From an uncultured Thermomicrobiales bacterium (GTDB taxonomy: Bacteria; Chloroflexota; Chloroflexia; Thermomicrobiales; UBA6265), in contig CADCWJ010000336.1 of the NCBI GenBank assembly GCA_902806365.1, positions 1-14,360 on the forward strand: a DNA stretch of 14,360 bases, given 5' to 3'. The notes under the pieces were generated by a model. It ran no database searches, was not told the origin of the DNA, and worked only from the letters and a program-made list of their open reading frames with translations. The position numbers and the translations under genes were made by a program. Position 1 is the first letter of the stretch; the number at the start of each line of letters is the position of its first letter. Positions 13,034-14,360 of this stretch are shown here, piece by piece.

Positions 13034-14360
13034 ATGAAACAGGACTACACCCGGTTCTCACGGAATCGTTCGAGCCGGCGCTCGGTCGTCAAGGGCGGAA
13101 TCGCCGCTGGTGGCCTCGGCCTCTTCGGAGCGCACTCCGGCGCGTTCGCGCAGGACACCACGCCGGGCGCCTCGCCGGTTGCATCACCGGTAGGCTCGCC
13201 CGTCGCGTCTCCGGTGGCTGCCGCCGTCGCGCCTCCCTCGGTGATCGCCGAGCGCGCCAGCGGCGATGTCCGCTTGACGGGCTTCGGCGACCAGATCCAG
13301 CAGGACGATGTGCGGAGGGTGCTCGAAGGGTTCGCCGCCAAGTATCCGAACATCAATGTCAGCTACGAGCCGGTCGCCGCCGAGTACCTGGTCACCATCC
13401 AGGCCAATATCGCCGCCGGCAACGTGGCCGACATCTTCATGGTCCAGAACGAGTACGCGCAGGACTTCATGTCCCGCGATGTCCTGCTGCCGATTGACGA
13501 CTTCATGGCCGAGGACGGCATCACCAAGGACATGTTCTACCAGCCGTTGATCGAAGCCTATACCTGGCAGGATAGGCTCTATGGGCTGCCGAAGGACTGG
13601 TCGCCGCTGGGGGCGGTCTACGACCCGGACGCCTTCGCGAGCGCCGGGGTGACGATGCCGACGACGTGGGACGAGCTGCGGACTACCCTGCAGACGTTGA
13701 AGGATGCGAACGGCGCCCCGGCTCTGGCCCTGGATCCATCGTTCGACCGGTTCGTGATGTTCCTGTTCCAGGCGGGCGGCTCGGTCACGAACGCGGATGT
13801 GACCGCGACCGCGCTCGATTCGCCCGAGGCGACCGAGGCGCTGGAGTTCTACTATGGGCTCTATCGCGATCAGCTCTCGGCGACCGCCGCCGACATTGGA
13901 GCGGGCTGGCCGGGCGATGCCTTCGTCCAGGGCCTGACCTCGCTCGTTTTCGAGGGAAACTGGATGTTCCCGACGCTGGAAGACCAGGCGCCGGACAAGG
14001 CGTTCGCGGTCGCCGAGTTGCCGGCCGGCCCGGGCGGCAAGGGCACGCCCGCCTTCACCAATTCCTACTCGATCTTCCAGGGCAGCCAGAATCCAGAGGC
14101 GGCCTGGGTGCTCGTCAACTACCTGACAAACGTCGAGGGCGCACGCGGTGCCCTGCCACTGGGCCTGGCGCTGCCGGCGCTGCCTTCCCTCGAAGGCGAG
14201 TTCCTGGAGTTGTTCCCGGAGCGCGCCGCCTACCTCGAAGCGGGCCGCTATGCGACCGCGCTCCAGTACGGACCGGGCGGGCAAGCGTTTGCCACCGACG
14301 CCAACGCGGCGCTGCAGTCGCTGTTCGCGGGGACGCTGGACGTGGCGGGTGCGCAGGCCG
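13034..14360 (+). CDS. ABC transporter sugar-binding protein, Tat-exported (3' end beyond window)
   Basis: The first 442 codons of a family 1 extracellular solute-binding protein, open to the window edge. Residues 1-40 are a twin-arginine signal: SRRSVVKGG (Arg15-Arg16), a Gly/Ala/Leu-rich core and a likely AFA|Q cleavage at 39/40. No lipobox Cys is present. Residues 45-63 form a Ser-Pro-Val repeat linker (ASPVASPVGSPVASPVA). The mature protein shows family features: VLEGFAAKYPNINVSYEPV, NIAAGNVADIFMVQNEYAQD, YGLPKDWSPLGAVYDPDAFA, MPTTWDEL, and SLVFEGNWMFPTL. It would bind a sugar outside the membrane and hand it to an ABC importer. ATG 13034 has AAGGAG (13017-13022) 11 bases upstream. No strong promoter was found just ahead. 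With the dehydrogenase and isomerase upstream it suggests a sugar uptake and oxidation locus; permease genes are expected downstream. Confidence 0.93.
   Translation, partial: MKQDYTRFSRNRSSRRSVVKGGIAAGGLGLFGAHSGAFAQDTTPGASPVASPVGSPVASPVAAAVAPPSVIAERASGDVRLTGFGDQIQQDDVRRVLEGFAAKYPNINVSYEPVAAEYLVTIQANIAAGNVADIFMVQNEYAQDFMSRDVLLPIDDFMAEDGITKDMFYQPLIEAYTWQDRLYGLPKDWSPLGAVYDPDAFASAGVTMPTTWDELRTTLQTLKDANGAPALALDPSFDRFVMFLFQAGGSVTNADVTATALDSPEATEALEFYYGLYRDQLSATAADIGAGWPGDAFVQGLTSLVFEGNWMFPTLEDQAPDKAFAVAELPAGPGGKGTPAFTNSYSIFQGSQNPEAAWVLVNYLTNVEGARGALPLGLALPALPSLEGEFLELFPERAAYLEAGRYATALQYGPGGQAFATDANAALQSLFAGTLDVAGAQA

Noticed and set aside
13184..14284. 366-codon minus-strand frame opposite the binding protein
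   Set aside because: The plus strand reads as a complete binding-protein sequence with a Tat signal; the opposite frame is the usual complement artefact.

Overview
The window is GC-rich DNA with strongly GC-biased third codon positions. A Tat-exported sugar-binding protein carrying a Ser-Pro-Val repeat linker, GTG and TTG starts, and the mix of gene families recall Chloroflexota of the Thermomicrobia/Sphaerobacter type. That placement is inference from style; there is no rRNA or other marker gene in the window.

Left block (about 1-5823, all minus strand): from its 5' end (right) to its 3' end (left) it holds a CPA2-type cation:proton antiporter with a C-terminal RCK/TrkA-N domain, a CPA1-type Na+/H+ antiporter, an aldo/keto reductase and an APH-fold phosphotransferase. 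Gaps of about 95-275 bases separate them, so they need not form one operon. The two antiporters are a plausible pair for ion and pH homeostasis. The phosphotransferase has its Shine-Dalgarno sequence inside a strong hairpin.

Centre (5824-9761): an 805-base divergent intergenic region with no convincing gene leads into a plus-strand fusion flavoprotein. It joins a rubredoxin-like zinc/iron ribbon, a GltD-like Fe-S/FAD/NAD(P) core and a C-terminal 2[4Fe-4S] ferredoxin, and ends at a clear hairpin terminator. Next come a small helical protein of unknown function (77 aa), a near-perfect intrinsic terminator, and a DUF1697 protein.

Right block (about 9827-14360, plus strand): this looks like a carbohydrate-use locus. 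It has a Gfo/Idh/MocA dehydrogenase started by TTG, a TIM-barrel sugar-phosphate isomerase/epimerase-like protein, and a Tat-dependent ABC sugar-binding protein cut off by the window edge. The binding protein would capture the sugar outside the cell; the other two would oxidise and isomerise it inside. Transporter permeases are expected just beyond the right edge.

Between these sugar genes lie two members of a dispersed palindromic repeat family, a perfect 17-bp inverted repeat, and what reads as the decayed C-terminus of a membrane glycosyltransferase on the minus strand. I found no CRISPR array, tRNA, rRNA, transposase or phage gene, and no clear candidate for a new defence or mobile system. 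The most unusual items are the fusion flavoprotein, the SD-masking hairpin and the repeat-interrupted pseudogene.
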